A DNA stretch of 54,992 bases from Bacteroidales bacterium UBA1757. Lineage in GTDB: Bacteria; Bacteroidota; Bacteroidia; Bacteroidales; UBA1402. The translations under genes and the position numbers were made by a program. The stretch is taken from positions 2,651 to 57,642 of the forward strand of contig DCHH01000039.1 of NCBI GenBank assembly GCA_002315625.1. Reading direction: 5' to 3'. The notes under the pieces were generated by a model that was given only the letters and a program-made list of their open reading frames with translations, was not told the DNA's origin and did not search any database. Below, one piece after another: positions 25,528 to 34,733 of the stretch (position 1 is its first letter; each line of letters opens with the position of its first letter).

Positions 25528-28500
25528 TCAGTTCCTGGATGCGGCACGGGTGTAGAATTCGGTTTCAATAATGCGAAGTTCCCCTTTGGGGTTCTCGGAA
25601 CCTTCAGGGGCCTTGAACAGGTCAAGTTCGACATTGCCGTTTATCTCGACAAGTGAGGAGAAGGCATCGCTCTGCTCATTCTCCGATATTGCTTCAATTC
25701 GGATGCGTTCCAGGGCATCGGTATCGGCAAATGGAAGGGTTATATAGCCTAAGCTTTTCGGAGTCATACCCTGCCATAGCGGAATCGTGTGCTCCTGCCC
25801 GGCTTCGTCTTTGTAGTAGCCGGTGACGCGCAGGTTGTAGGAGCGTGTGCGCCAGCCGGTCAGCTTCAGGCAACACTCGTTGACGACGGCCTTTCTTGCC
25901 AGGGTAAATTCAATCCAGGCAGTGTTGAGTTTGCCGTCGTTGCGCCACTCGGAGAGTTCATTGTCGTCGAAACTTCCCTTGACCATTTGCGGGTTGCAGC
26001 CGGCTACGGCGGAACGGATTGTGATGGGAATACGGGATACCTTATACGATGCGTATGACGGGGTGCTTCCGCGCCACAGATACGGAATCAGGTCGTCTTT
26101 CGGGAGCCAGGTGGCCAGACCGTCCTTAACTTCGACCGCCTTTGACGAGAACCGGAGTGTGTCGGGACGAAGTCCGTCGGCTGAGGCTGAAATGACGATT
26201 CCGCCGGCGGTGCGTGTAGAGCGTACGATGACACGGTTTACACCGCACTCCACGGGAAGGTCCTTTGAAAGTATGTAATTGTCAGGGCCTTGGGCAATTC
26301 CGCCACGCCAGTCGGCCGGACCCTCGGTCTTGAAATGAATCATGTTGTTTGCCAGTGGGCAACGCTGTCCCTTCTTATCGACAACTTCAACATCGACCAG
26401 TACCATGTCGGCTCCGTCAGCATGGAATCCTGTAGGTGACTCGTTTAGATTGAGGCGGATAGCTGCGGGTTCTCCGGCTGAGTATATTTCAGCCTGTTCG
26501 CCGACCTCCTTGCCTGAGGCATCGTAGGCAATTGCCGTCAGTTTCCCCTGATGGTAGTGAACATCCTTAAATGTGAACAGGAACTGGTAGGTGCGCTCGC
26601 CGTAGCCCTGAGAGATACCGTTGACGAAAAGTTCCACCTTTTCAGCGTTGGAGACGACATAGACATCCTTGACGGTACGGTCGGGGTAGTTCCAGTGACC
26701 GACAATGTGGGTCTTGTAGTATTTCGACTCAATATCGACCCAGCCGCCCCACATAACCTGATGGGCGTAGTAGGCATCCTTGGGCAGGCGCATGGCATCC
26801 ACCTCGCCGCTGCGACGGTAGTTCTCTTCGCCGCGGAAGTGGGTGTTGGTATCAGAGAAGACGATATTGGCACCGCCGCTGCTCACCCTTTTTCCCGTGC
26901 CTGGACGGCATTCCCAATAGTCATACCAGCGGCGGATGGTCTCCAGCACGTACTGGTCGTTGTTCATATTGTATTCGGAGGCATCGGCGTTGCGGTAGAG
27001 CGGGCCGGCCCCGTTCTTGTGGAACGGATAGGAATAATCGTCCCAGTATTTGCGGAGGGCTTCGTTGCGGTTGTATTCGGTGGCAAACATGGGCTTTCCG
27101 GCGCTTTTATTGATGTAGAGCATCTCGCCGCCGTACTCGGCAATCTTGCTGTCGAGCATCTCGCGGCTTCCGATAGCCCTTCCGCCGTGTGGGTCGTACA
27201 TGTCGCGGATTGCCTTCATCTCGGCCATGTGTTCTTCGCTTATCGACTCATTTCCACACTCATAGAAGATAATGGAGGGGTTGTTGCGGTTGTAGATTAT
27301 GGCATCGCGCATCAGTTCCAGACGCTGCTGCCAGCGCCTTCCGGTTATATCTTTTTCGGCATCTCCGGCGGGCATTACTTGGATGAGGCCTACCCGGTCG
27401 CACGATTCCACATCCTGTTTCCAGGGGGTTACATGCATCCAGCGGACAAAGTTGCCGTTACCTCTTTCAATCATGCCGTTGCTGAAGTCACTTACCCACG
27501 GGGCAACGCTCATGCCGACACCAGGCCATTCGTTGGAGGTGCGCTGGGCATAGCCTTTCAGTTGCAACACCCTGTCATTCAGATAGAACATGCCGTTCTT
27601 GAAGTCGGTCTTGCGGATACCGGTCGCCGTCTTCACCCGGTCCATAGTCGTCTTGCCGGCAACCAAGGTAGTGGTGACGTGATAGCGGTAGCCGTAGCCC
27701 CAGCTCCAGAATTTCAGCTTGCTGAGTTGTGAAGCTGCTGTTACGATTGTTGTTGCACCGTCTGCCAAAGTGACATTATCGCTCTGGAACTCGCGGATTA
27801 TGTTCTGGTCATTGTCGCGCACGACACAGTTCATGTAGAAGGTCTGCTCTTTGCCCGTTTCGTTACGGACTTCGGATTCAATGTGAATCACGCCAGTCTT
27901 CTCGCGGATATCGATATGGTCTGTGTAAATGTACGTGCCAGTTGTTCCCAGATTGCTGTATAAGGGGAGCGTCTGGTATAACTTGTTGGTACAGTGCAGT
28001 ATTACGTTCTTTGGCAGACCGCCGTAATTGGCGTTGAAGCTGCGGTGGTTCCACTGGAAGGGGCTGTTGCGCTCTTCCTCGGGGAGGCTGTCGCCGCGCT
28101 CGTGGTAGTTCCAGCTGTTGTCGGTGCGGACGGCGATTACGTTATCTTTGCCGAAGTCGATTTCATCGGTCAGGTCGAAGCCGAAAGCCATTACACCATT
28201 CTCGGACATCCCCTTACGCTTGCCGTTTATCCAGACCACAGCCCCCTGACGGGCACCTTCGAATTCGATGAACACTTTCTGTCCCTTATTCTCGGCCGGA
28301 ATCTTGAAGTGCTTGCGATACCATACTACTGAGTCGCTGAGTTTGTCTATGGAGACTTTGAAGGCTTCGTCCTCGTTCCAGGCTGCAGGGAGGTTTACTG
28401 CATGCCAGTTACGGTCGTCAAACCGGGGGGTGGCGGCCGTCGGAGTGGCATTACCGGCTTTGTCTGAGACCGTTTCGGTTATGTCGCCGATGTGCAGCAG

Positions 28501-28608
28501 CCAGTCAGGGTTGAAGTTGTACTTTGTGCGCATACCTGCGGCCTGAGCCTGCGAAAGACAGAAAACCGTGATGGCCAGAAACAGGCAGATTCTTGAGAAT
28601 TTGTTCAT
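25528..28608 (-). CDS. Glycoside hydrolase family 2, secreted (beta-galactosidase-like)
   Basis: 1026 residues. Signal peptide ending SQAQA. GH2 sugar-binding jelly roll (WYRKHFKIP, VVWINGKRKG), immunoglobulin-like domain, and TIM barrel with acid/base Glu in FYECGNES (about 420) and a likely nucleophile Glu in MFATEYNRNE. A DUF4982-like Ig domain (EKVELFVNGISQGYGER) and a C-terminal discoidin-like domain (NELSEWRNDG...) follow. Probably cleaves beta-linked galactose or a related sugar from plant glycans; the substrate is inferred. Its ATG overlaps the fmt stop by 4 bp, an odd place for a secreted glycosidase. Strongly similar along its length to the GH2 at 49753-52755. Confidence 0.88.
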   Translation of the reverse strand: MNKFSRICLFLAITVFCLSQAQAAGMRTKYNFNPDWLLHIGDITETVSDKAGNATPTAATPRFDDRNWHAVNLPAAWNEDEAFKVSIDKLSDSVVWYRKHFKIPAENKGQKVFIEFEGARQGAVVWINGKRKGMSENGVMAFGFDLTDEIDFGKDNVIAVRTDNSWNYHERGDSLPEEERNSPFQWNHRSFNANYGGLPKNVILHCTNKLYQTLPLYSNLGTTGTYIYTDHIDIREKTGVIHIESEVRNETGKEQTFYMNCVVRDNDQNIIREFQSDNVTLADGATTIVTAASQLSKLKFWSWGYGYRYHVTTTLVAGKTTMDRVKTATGIRKTDFKNGMFYLNDRVLQLKGYAQRTSNEWPGVGMSVAPWVSDFSNGMIERGNGNFVRWMHVTPWKQDVESCDRVGLIQVMPAGDAEKDITGRRWQQRLELMRDAIIYNRNNPSIIFYECGNESISEEHMAEMKAIRDMYDPHGGRAIGSREMLDSKIAEYGGEMLYINKSAGKPMFATEYNRNEALRKYWDDYSYPFHKNGAGPLYRNADASEYNMNNDQYVLETIRRWYDYWECRPGTGKRVSSGGANIVFSDTNTHFRGEENYRRSGEVDAMRLPKDAYYAHQVMWGGWVDIESKYYKTHIVGHWNYPDRTVKDVYVVSNAEKVELFVNGISQGYGERTYQFLFTFKDVHYHQGKLTAIAYDASGKEVGEQAEIYSAGEPAAIRLNLNESPTGFHADGADMVLVDVEVVDKKGQRCPLANNMIHFKTEGPADWRGGIAQGPDNYILSKDLPVECGVNRVIVRSTRTAGGIVISASADGLRPDTLRFSSKAVEVKDGLATWLPKDDLIPYLWRGSTPSYASYKVSRIPITIRSAVAGCNPQMVKGSFDDNELSEWRNDGKLNTAWIEFTLARKAVVNECCLKLTGWRTRSYNLRVTGYYKDEAGQEHTIPLWQGMTPKSLGYITLPFADTDALERIRIEAISENEQSDAFSSLVEINGNVELDLFKAPEGSENPKGELRIIETEFYTRAASRN

Positions 28609-29576
28609 AAGACGATGGTAAATGAAGGGGTTTGCTGGAAGCCGCGGAGATATTCGTCGGCTGACATCTGGCGCTTGCCGGGAACTTGAAGGCGGCGGAT
28701 TTCCACGAAACCGTCCGAAGTGGCAACTTTCAGGGAGTGCTTGCCGTCGGTAACCACAGTTCCGGCGGGAGCTTTGCCCTCGCGGAGTGCCACCTCGAAA
28801 ATCTTGACGGCAAGCTGTTCACTTTTTCCATTGGCGGAATTAACTTCCAGTGTGGTCCATGCGGCCGGATATGGAGAAAGGCCACGTATGAAATTGTAGA
28901 TTTTCTTTGACGGACGATTCCAGTCAATTTGTGTATTCTCCTTGAAAAGCTTCGGTGCGGGATTGAGTTCTGAAGTTGTTAACTGTTCTTGTGGAATTGC
29001 CTGATAATCACCACTTACCAACAAATCCACAGTTCTTGGAACCAATGTGGCACCAAGTTGCATAAGACGGTCGTGCACAGAACCTGTAGTTTCGTCCGGG
29101 GCTATTTCAATACGCTCCTGAAGCAGTATGTTACCAGTGTCGATTTCGTGTTTGAGCAGGAAAGTGGTAACACCGGTCTCTTTCTCACCGTTGATTACAG
29201 CCCAGTGGATAGGAGCAGCACCGCGGTATTGAGGCAGCAGGGAAGCGTGCAGGTTGAAGGTGCCCATCGGGGGCATGGCCCATACTATTTCGGGCAGCAT
29301 TCGAAAAGCTACAACAATTTGTAAATCAGCATTGTAACTTCTCAGTGCTTCAATGAAAGCCTCGTCTTTAAGTTTTTCGGGCTGCAGAACCGGAAGGCCC
29401 GCTTCGACTGCGTATTGCTTTACGGGTGAAGACTGCATCTTCATCCCCCGTCCGATAGGTTTATCCGGCATTGTGACGACGGCTACGACGTTGTAACCAC
29501 CTTCGACCAATGACCGTAAAGGAGCGACCGCGAAATCGGGTGTCCCCATATAAATTATTCTTGGAGATTTATTCAT
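28605..29576 (-). CDS. fmt: Methionyl-tRNA formyltransferase
   Basis: Adds a formyl group to initiator Met-tRNA using 10-formyltetrahydrofolate. 323 residues from the ATG at 29576. N-terminal IIYMGTPDFAV, the folate-binding and catalytic region SLLPQYRGAAPIHWAVINGE with the conserved Asn, His and later Asp of the family, and the C-terminal tRNA-binding OB fold. A longer frame adds 29 residues that lie inside clc and do not match the family. It overlaps the clc stop by 8 bp and the GH2 start by 4 bp, indicating translational coupling. Confidence 0.96.
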   Translation of the reverse strand: MNKSPRIIYMGTPDFAVAPLRSLVEGGYNVVAVVTMPDKPIGRGMKMQSSPVKQYAVEAGLPVLQPEKLKDEAFIEALRSYNADLQIVVAFRMLPEIVWAMPPMGTFNLHASLLPQYRGAAPIHWAVINGEKETGVTTFLLKHEIDTGNILLQERIEIAPDETTGSVHDRLMQLGATLVPRTVDLLVSGDYQAIPQEQLTTSELNPAPKLFKENTQIDWNRPSKKIYNFIRGLSPYPAAWTTLEVNSANGKSEQLAVKIFEVALREGKAPAGTVVTDGKHSLKVATSDGFVEIRRLQVPGKRQMSADEYLRGFQQTPSFTIVL

Positions 29577-31347
29577 CTGAGAAATGAACCAGTACTTTTC
29601 TGTATGAATTAAAAATTTTGGACTTCGAGACAAATCCGACGTACCTTCCGTTCTCATCGACAACAGGCAGGTTCCAGGCGTTTGTCCGGTCGAATGTCGT
29701 CATGACCTGTTCCATCGAATCGTGGACGTGAAGAACCGCCGGAGGGGATGACATAATCCTCCTCACAGTGAAACGGTCGTACAGTTCAGAGCGGAACATT
29801 ATATTGCGGATGTCGTCCAAAAGGACCACTCCGACAAATGTCCCGTCCTTTCGGTCAACAACGGGAAAACTGTTGCGGCGTGCCCTGGATATCACTTTGA
29901 CCAATGTGCCGAGAAGCATTTCCGGATAAACCTTGTCAAAATCATCCTCGATGACATTCTCCATCTTAAGCAGGGTCAGCACAGCCTTGTCCTTGTGGTG
30001 GGTGAGAAGTTCGCCCTTCTGGGCAAGCCGCCAGGAATAGATGCTGTGCCTTTCGAAGGCCCGGATGGTTATCAGCGAGATAAGCGAAGTGATCATCAGC
30101 GGCAGGAACAGGGAGTAGCCTCCGGTAAGCTCGGCGATAAGGAAGATTCCGGTCATCGGGGCATGCATTACCCCCGACATGAGGCCTGCCATCCCCATAA
30201 GTGCAAAGTTGCCGTTTGAGACTGTGGCAATGCCGAAATGATTTAGCAGTGAGGCGATTATGAAACCGGTGAAAGCGCCGATGAACAGTGTGGGAGCAAA
30301 GACACCACCCACTCCTCCAGCACCGTTGGTAGATGCAGTGGCCAGCACTTTGGTGAAGATAATGAGCAGAAAATAGATGATGATTACACCGAACTTTCCA
30401 GCGTGGCGAAAGAAGAGCGACCCTTCCAGAAGCGTCATTGGCCGGTCGTTGATAAGGGCTTCGATGGAGTCGTAGCCTTCACCGTAAAGAGGGGGGAAAA
30501 AGAAAATCAGAATACTCAATACACCTGCCCCGGCAAGGATTTTCACCCATTGTTTCCTGCGCTTGAACCACCCTTCGAAAATTCCCATTCCCCTTATTAT
30601 GTAGAGTGAGGCAAATCCGCAACAGATTCCAAGCAGAATGACCCAGGGAATGTTGACCAGTGAAAAGATATTGCTGCTGTCGAACGAGAATGTGGCTTGT
30701 GTACCGGATACAACGTATGTGAGGGTGGCTGCCGTAATTGATGATAGGAGCATCGGCATCATTGCAGCGGAGGTGAAGTCGAGCATAAGCACCTCTATGG
30801 CAAACAGCAGACCGGCTATCGGGGCCTTGAAGATACCTGCAATGGCACCTGCCGCACCGCATCCGATAAGAATCATCAGGTCTTTCTGGCTCAGTTTGAA
30901 GAAGTTGCCGATTGTGCTGCCGATGGCTGAGCCTGTCAGGACGATTGGTGCCTCGGCTCCGACCGAACCGCCAAGTCCGATGGTGACCGAGCTTGCCACG
31001 ATGGATGACCAGGTGTTGTGGGGCTTGATGCGCCCCTTGCGCTGAGAGATGGCGTAAAGAATTTTTGTGATGCCGTGGGCAATGTCGTCGCGTACTACAT
31101 GCTTGACAAAAAGGGCGGCCAGCATTATGCCGATTGCCGGAAAAATGAGGTAGTAGTAATGGTGATGCCCCGCCGAGATGCTAAAAGTGACGAAGTTGTG
31201 GAGCTGCTCGATGAGAAATTTCAGGAGTAATGCAGCAAGGGAAGTCAGAAAACCGGTGACCAGACTTAACAGCAACAGTAGCGTGGAGGGCTTGATATGC
31301 CGTTCACGCCATTGCAGAAGTTTGATGTACCAGTCTTTTTCGGGCAT
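29569..31347 (-). CDS. CLC-family chloride channel or transporter with CBS domains
   Basis: 592 residues. About ten or more membrane helices followed by two cytoplasmic CBS domains (about residues 460-590). The gating glutamate is present: E132 in GSVGAEAP, aligned with GREGP of E. coli ClcA. At the position of the ClcA proton glutamate (E203) the sequence reads F-A-I-E-V, so Val186 replaces Glu, as in vertebrate CLC channels. The GSGIP chloride motif is changed to AHGIT (90-94). These substitutions make proton-coupled antiport uncertain. Located 24 bp after rpe, overlapping fmt. Confidence 0.92.
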   Translation of the reverse strand: MPEKDWYIKLLQWRERHIKPSTLLLLLSLVTGFLTSLAALLLKFLIEQLHNFVTFSISAGHHHYYYLIFPAIGIMLAALFVKHVVRDDIAHGITKILYAISQRKGRIKPHNTWSSIVASSVTIGLGGSVGAEAPIVLTGSAIGSTIGNFFKLSQKDLMILIGCGAAGAIAGIFKAPIAGLLFAIEVLMLDFTSAAMMPMLLSSITAATLTYVVSGTQATFSFDSSNIFSLVNIPWVILLGICCGFASLYIIRGMGIFEGWFKRRKQWVKILAGAGVLSILIFFFPPLYGEGYDSIEALINDRPMTLLEGSLFFRHAGKFGVIIIYFLLIIFTKVLATASTNGAGGVGGVFAPTLFIGAFTGFIIASLLNHFGIATVSNGNFALMGMAGLMSGVMHAPMTGIFLIAELTGGYSLFLPLMITSLISLITIRAFERHSIYSWRLAQKGELLTHHKDKAVLTLLKMENVIEDDFDKVYPEMLLGTLVKVISRARRNSFPVVDRKDGTFVGVVLLDDIRNIMFRSELYDRFTVRRIMSSPPAVLHVHDSMEQVMTTFDRTNAWNLPVVDENGRYVGFVSKSKIFNSYRKVLVHFSDE

Positions 31348-31371
31348 TTCACACGGGATTATTCGGAGCGC

Positions 31372-32019
31372 TTAAAGTTGCTTCATCTGACGGATCATGG
31401 CCTTAGGGTCGGGAGCCTTGAAGATGAAGCTGCCGGAGACCAGCACATCGACGCCAGCCTGGTAAAGTTTCTGTGCATTGTCCAGGCAGACACCGCCGTC
31501 GATTTCAATAAGGGCGTGGCTGTTATGGCGGAGTATCATCTCTTTGAGCTCACGCACCTTATTATATGTGTTCTCTATGAACGACTGTCCGCCGAAGCCG
31601 GGATTGACCGACATGAGCAGAACCAGGTCGAGGTCGGCAATGATGTCCTCCAGAAGAGAGACCGGCGTGTGGGGGTTCAGGGTGACGCCTGCCCGCATCC
31701 CTGCCTTGTGGATTTCGGAAATCGTGCGGTGCAGGTGGGTGCACGCCTCGTAGTGGACGTTCATCATGTAGGCGTTGAGGTGCCGGACCTGTGTTATGAA
31801 CTTGTCTGGCTCAACAATCATAAGATGCACATCCAGAGGCTTTTTGCAGATGTCGGCAACTGCTTCTAGCACGGGAAAGCCGAAGGAGATGTTTGGTACA
31901 AAGACACCATCCATCACGTCCAGGTGAAGCCAGTCGGCCTCGCTGGAATTAATCATGTCAATATCGTCCTGCAGGCACTTGAAGTTGGCCGACAGGAGCG
32001 AGGGGGCAATCATTTGCAT
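31372..32019 (-). CDS. rpe: Ribulose-phosphate 3-epimerase
   Basis: Interconverts ribulose 5-phosphate and xylulose 5-phosphate in the pentose phosphate pathway. 215 residues in one TIM barrel. IAPSLLSANF at the N-terminus, WLHLDVMDGVFVPN and VHLMIVEP with metal-binding His and Asp, VNPGFGGQSF, EIDGGV and VSGSFIF phosphate loop: all family signatures are present. First gene of the row rpe-clc-fmt-GH2-A2M-pbpC. A 5-bp-stem hairpin (GCCCG/CGGGC, 32036-32052) lies in its leader. Confidence 0.96.
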   Translation of the reverse strand: MQMIAPSLLSANFKCLQDDIDMINSSEADWLHLDVMDGVFVPNISFGFPVLEAVADICKKPLDVHLMIVEPDKFITQVRHLNAYMMNVHYEACTHLHRTISEIHKAGMRAGVTLNPHTPVSLLEDIIADLDLVLLMSVNPGFGGQSFIENTYNKVRELKEMILRHNSHALIEIDGGVCLDNAQKLYQAGVDVLVSGSFIFKAPDPKAMIRQMKQL

Positions 32020-32065
32020 GTCTGTTAGTTCATTTGCCCGTTTTTACCGGGCGTGTACATTCGCG

Positions 32066-32073
32066 CAAATGTA
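32066..32073 (-). promoter_or_regulatory. Possible -7 element before rpe
   Basis: Minus strand TACATTTG matches TAnnTTTG; no clear TTTG lies 19-20 nt upstream. It would begin transcription about 40 nt before the rpe ATG and serve the long rpe-to-pbpC run. Nothing gene-like is seen in 32020-32264. Confidence 0.5.
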
Positions 32074-32264
32074 CACAAAAAATCCAATGTCGAAGCCTTC
32101 GGGCCGCTCGAAACAAGTATTTTTTTATTCACGGGAAGTGCAGGTGTTGGGGTAGAAAAATATTCCATAGGCAGAAAGTGTTTTTGTGCTTCTGGATAAA
32201 TAACGCAGGCGATATGGTTTTCGTATATCGACTGCGAGAATTTTTTGTTGTAGGGGAAAGTTCC

Positions 32265-32855
32265 TTACAGGGTGAGGGTGATGTCGTTTTCGGCGGCCAT
32301 GCGTCGCATGTTTATTACGGCGTAGCGCATACGGCCCAGGGCGGTGTTGATGCTGACGCCGGTTCGCTCGGCAATATCTTTGAACTCCATGTCCTGATAA
32401 TACCGCATAATAACCACTTCCCGTTGATTATCAGGCAAATGTTGCATAAGGCGCTTGACATCTTCGAGAGATTGTTCGCGGATGAGTTTATCCTCGATGT
32501 TCTCGTCGCAGAGATCGATGTCGTTGAAAAGGTCAATTTCCTCGTTCTCGTCGTTCGAAACGGTTTTCCCGTTGCGCTCACGGCGGAAATAGTCGATGAT
32601 TTCGTTGTGTGCAATGCGCAACAGCCAAGAAATCAGCCTTCCGTCGCCGACGTATCGTCCCTGCTTGATGCTGATAATGGCCTTCATGAAGACATCCTGG
32701 AAGATGTCATCAGCCAGATCGTCGTTGCGGACATACAGGAGAATGTAGTTATAGACGTTGTCCTTATGGCGTTCAAGAAGAACATCAAACGCTTGGTTCT
32801 TACCTTTTGCAAACAGTTCGACTAACGCATCGTCAGTCATGGTGCGGATTTCCAT
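32265..32855 (-). CDS. ECF-type RNA polymerase sigma factor
   Basis: About 196 residues. Region 2 (DNVYNYILLYVRNDDLADDIFQD..., with GRLISWLLRIAHNEIIDYFRR as 2.3-2.4) and region 4 helix-turn-helix (LPDNQREVVIMRYYQDMEFKDIAERTG) are both present, joined by an acidic linker. No anti-sigma gene is adjacent. The longest frame starts at GTG 32858; the ATG directly after it is used here, and a further ATG at 32837-32840 would also suit. Target genes cannot be read from the window. Confidence 0.9.
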   Translation of the reverse strand: MEIRTMTDDALVELFAKGKNQAFDVLLERHKDNVYNYILLYVRNDDLADDIFQDVFMKAIISIKQGRYVGDGRLISWLLRIAHNEIIDYFRRERNGKTVSNDENEEIDLFNDIDLCDENIEDKLIREQSLEDVKRLMQHLPDNQREVVIMRYYQDMEFKDIAERTGVSINTALGRMRYAVINMRRMAAENDITLTL

Positions 32856-32856
32856 C

Positions 32857-32881
32857 ACTCTTTATTTATAGTTCAAAGAGT
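32857..32881. other. Inverted repeat at the start of the sigma factor gene
   Basis: ACTCTTT (32857-32863), 11 nt, AAAGAGT (32875-32881). The perfect 7-bp arms sit directly upstream of the sigma-factor ATG and could be an operator or a leader hairpin masking translation. Short, so chance is possible. Confidence 0.4.
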
Positions 32882-33073
32882 AGCTGTCGAACCTATAGGC
32901 AATTGGTTTTAAGGGTTAATAAGGACAAAAATGACTTAAAGGACCGCAAAGAAACGAACAAAATCCGTAACTTCCAAATTCTTGACTAAAAAAGTTGATG
33001 ATTACCCCTATAGCCGTTGCCCTACCTCTGGCGGGATTTGCGGAAAAGGCGGTTGGGGAAAAGAATGTTGAGT

Positions 33074-33105
33074 TTTGGAAATTTACGGAGTATTGAGTAC
33101 TTTTG
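33074..33105 (+). promoter_or_regulatory. Promoter of the DUF4199-GT2 unit
   Basis: TTTG (33074-33077), 20 nt, TACTTTTG (33098-33105). Predicted start near 33112, so the long reading frame from 33103 cannot be the true start; the ATG at 33133 is used. The rest of the 32859-33132 gap shows no gene. Confidence 0.65.
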
Positions 33106-33132
33106 CCGTTTAGAGAAAAAGTCAAGGAAAGT

Positions 33133-33759
33133 ATGGAATTTCAAGACCCTGTAGCACAAATGCGTAGCATCAACGAGAAGTACAGATATGCTTCTACATA
33201 CGGCCTTTATCTGGGTTTGTACATGGGTGCGTTTTATCTTTTGTCAGCCTTGATGAAAGATTCCACTCTGATTCAGGTCCTCTGTTCAATTGGAAACCTC
33301 GGGGCGCTGGTCCTGGCCTGGTATTACATCCGCAAGTATCGTGACGAGGTTCTTGGAGGCTATTCTAAGTTCGGCTGGATATGGAGCTTTGCTTTCTGGC
33401 TCTCCGTATTTGCAGCCCTGATTATGGCGGCTATACACTTCATTCATTTCCAGTGGATTCAGCCAAATTTCATAGCTGAAACATTCAACCAGGCACTGAA
33501 TATGCTGGAGGAAATGAAATACCCTGAGGAGCAGCTGAATGCACTGGTTGATTTCGGTGTTCCTTCGGCAATCCAGCTCACCTTTATGTACCTTTGGTTA
33601 GAAATAATCGGTGGTGCGCTGCTTGCCATTATTTACGGATTGATACTGCAAAGACGTGATGCTTTTGGTGAGTGCCCGGTTCCCAACCAGTCACAGGCAC
33701 CGACCGATGAACAGTCTGATGATACCGATGGCGAACCTTCTGACAAACAAAACGAATAA
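33133..33759 (+). CDS. DUF4199 family membrane protein
   Basis: 208 residues with four hydrophobic segments (about residues 20-45, 50-70, 85-110 and 150-175), a Glu-rich loop of family type (AETFNQALNMLEEMKYPEEQ), and a charged Asp/Glu/Gln-rich cytoplasmic tail. DUF4199 proteins are small Bacteroidota membrane proteins of unknown function that are very often encoded directly before a DPM1-like glycosyltransferase, as here with a 4-bp gap. A role as partner of that enzyme is inferred. Confidence 0.85.
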   Translation: MEFQDPVAQMRSINEKYRYASTYGLYLGLYMGAFYLLSALMKDSTLIQVLCSIGNLGALVLAWYYIRKYRDEVLGGYSKFGWIWSFAFWLSVFAALIMAAIHFIHFQWIQPNFIAETFNQALNMLEEMKYPEEQLNALVDFGVPSAIQLTFMYLWLEIIGGALLAIIYGLILQRRDAFGECPVPNQSQAPTDEQSDDTDGEPSDKQNE

Positions 33760-33763
33760 CATA

Positions 33764-34717
33764 ATGGATATCAGTATTATAGTGCCTCTGCTGAACGAGG
33801 CGGAATCACTTCCCGATCTCTTTGCATGGATAGAGAGGGTCATGGCTGAAAACCACTTTTCTCACGAGGTCATTTTTATCGATGACGGTTCTACCGACAC
33901 TTCCTGGCAGGTAATCAGCCATTTGCAGGCAGAATATCCTGACATTGTCAAGGCCATCAAGTTCCGCCGTAACTACGGCAAGAGTCCGGCCTTGTTCTGT
34001 GGTTTCAAGAAGGCAGAAGGGGATATCGTTGTCACCATGGATGCCGACCTTCAGGACAGTCCGGAGGAGATTCCTGAAATGCGCAGGATGATTCTTGAAG
34101 AGGGTTATGACCTGGTGTCGGGCTGGAAGAAGAAACGTTACGACTCGAAGTTGGGTAAAAACCTGCCATCGAAGCTTTTCAATGCTACGGCACGCCGTAT
34201 TACAGGCATCTATCTGCACGATATGAACTGCGGTCTGAAGGCGTACAGAAAGGATGTCGTCAAGAATATCGAGGTTTATGGCGAGATGCACCGTTATATC
34301 CCATTCCTGGCAAAGAATGCCGGTTTTGACAAAATCGGCGAGAAGGTGGTTCACCACCAGAAACGTAAATATGGCGTGTCGAAGTTCGGCCTTGACCGCT
34401 TTGTGCACGGCTACCTTGACCTTCTGAGCCTCTGGTTCCTCACAAAGTTCGGCAAGCAGCCGATGTATTTCTTTGGTCTGATTGGAAGTCTCCTGTTCCT
34501 GATTGGGATAATAGCCTGCATCGTAATGGGGTGCGTCAAGCTCACGGCTCTTCACAAGGGAATACCTGCACCGCTTATCACGAATAGCCCCCATTTCTAT
34601 ATCGCATTGACTTGCATATTGTTAGGAACACAACTCTTCCTGAGCGGTTTCATAGCAGAGCTTATTTCGCGCAGTTCTGCCGACCGGAACAACTACGTCA
34701 TTGAAAAGGTTATCTGA
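33764..34717 (+). CDS. Glycosyltransferase family 2, polyprenyl-phosphate sugar synthase type
   Basis: 317 residues. GT2 fold with SIIVPLLNEAESLPDL at the N-terminus, FIDDGSTD, and the metal motif MDADLQDSPEE. A C-terminal pair of membrane helices follows (PMYFFGLIGSLLFLIGII and YIALTCILLGTQLFLSGF). Such DPM1/GtrB-like enzymes move a sugar from a nucleotide onto a polyprenyl phosphate for later use in surface glycans. The longer frame starting at 33656 overlaps the DUF4199 gene and lacks similarity, so the start is the ATG at 33764. Donor sugar unknown. Confidence 0.93.
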   Translation: MDISIIVPLLNEAESLPDLFAWIERVMAENHFSHEVIFIDDGSTDTSWQVISHLQAEYPDIVKAIKFRRNYGKSPALFCGFKKAEGDIVVTMDADLQDSPEEIPEMRRMILEEGYDLVSGWKKKRYDSKLGKNLPSKLFNATARRITGIYLHDMNCGLKAYRKDVVKNIEVYGEMHRYIPFLAKNAGFDKIGEKVVHHQKRKYGVSKFGLDRFVHGYLDLLSLWFLTKFGKQPMYFFGLIGSLLFLIGIIACIVMGCVKLTALHKGIPAPLITNSPHFYIALTCILLGTQLFLSGFIAELISRSSADRNNYVIEKVI

Positions 34718-34733
34718 TTTATATCCTGAGAAA

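Noticed and set aside
26551..27732. 393-residue open frame on the plus strand
   Set aside because: Antisense to the GH2 gene; Val/Gly/His-rich composition typical of a mirrored frame.
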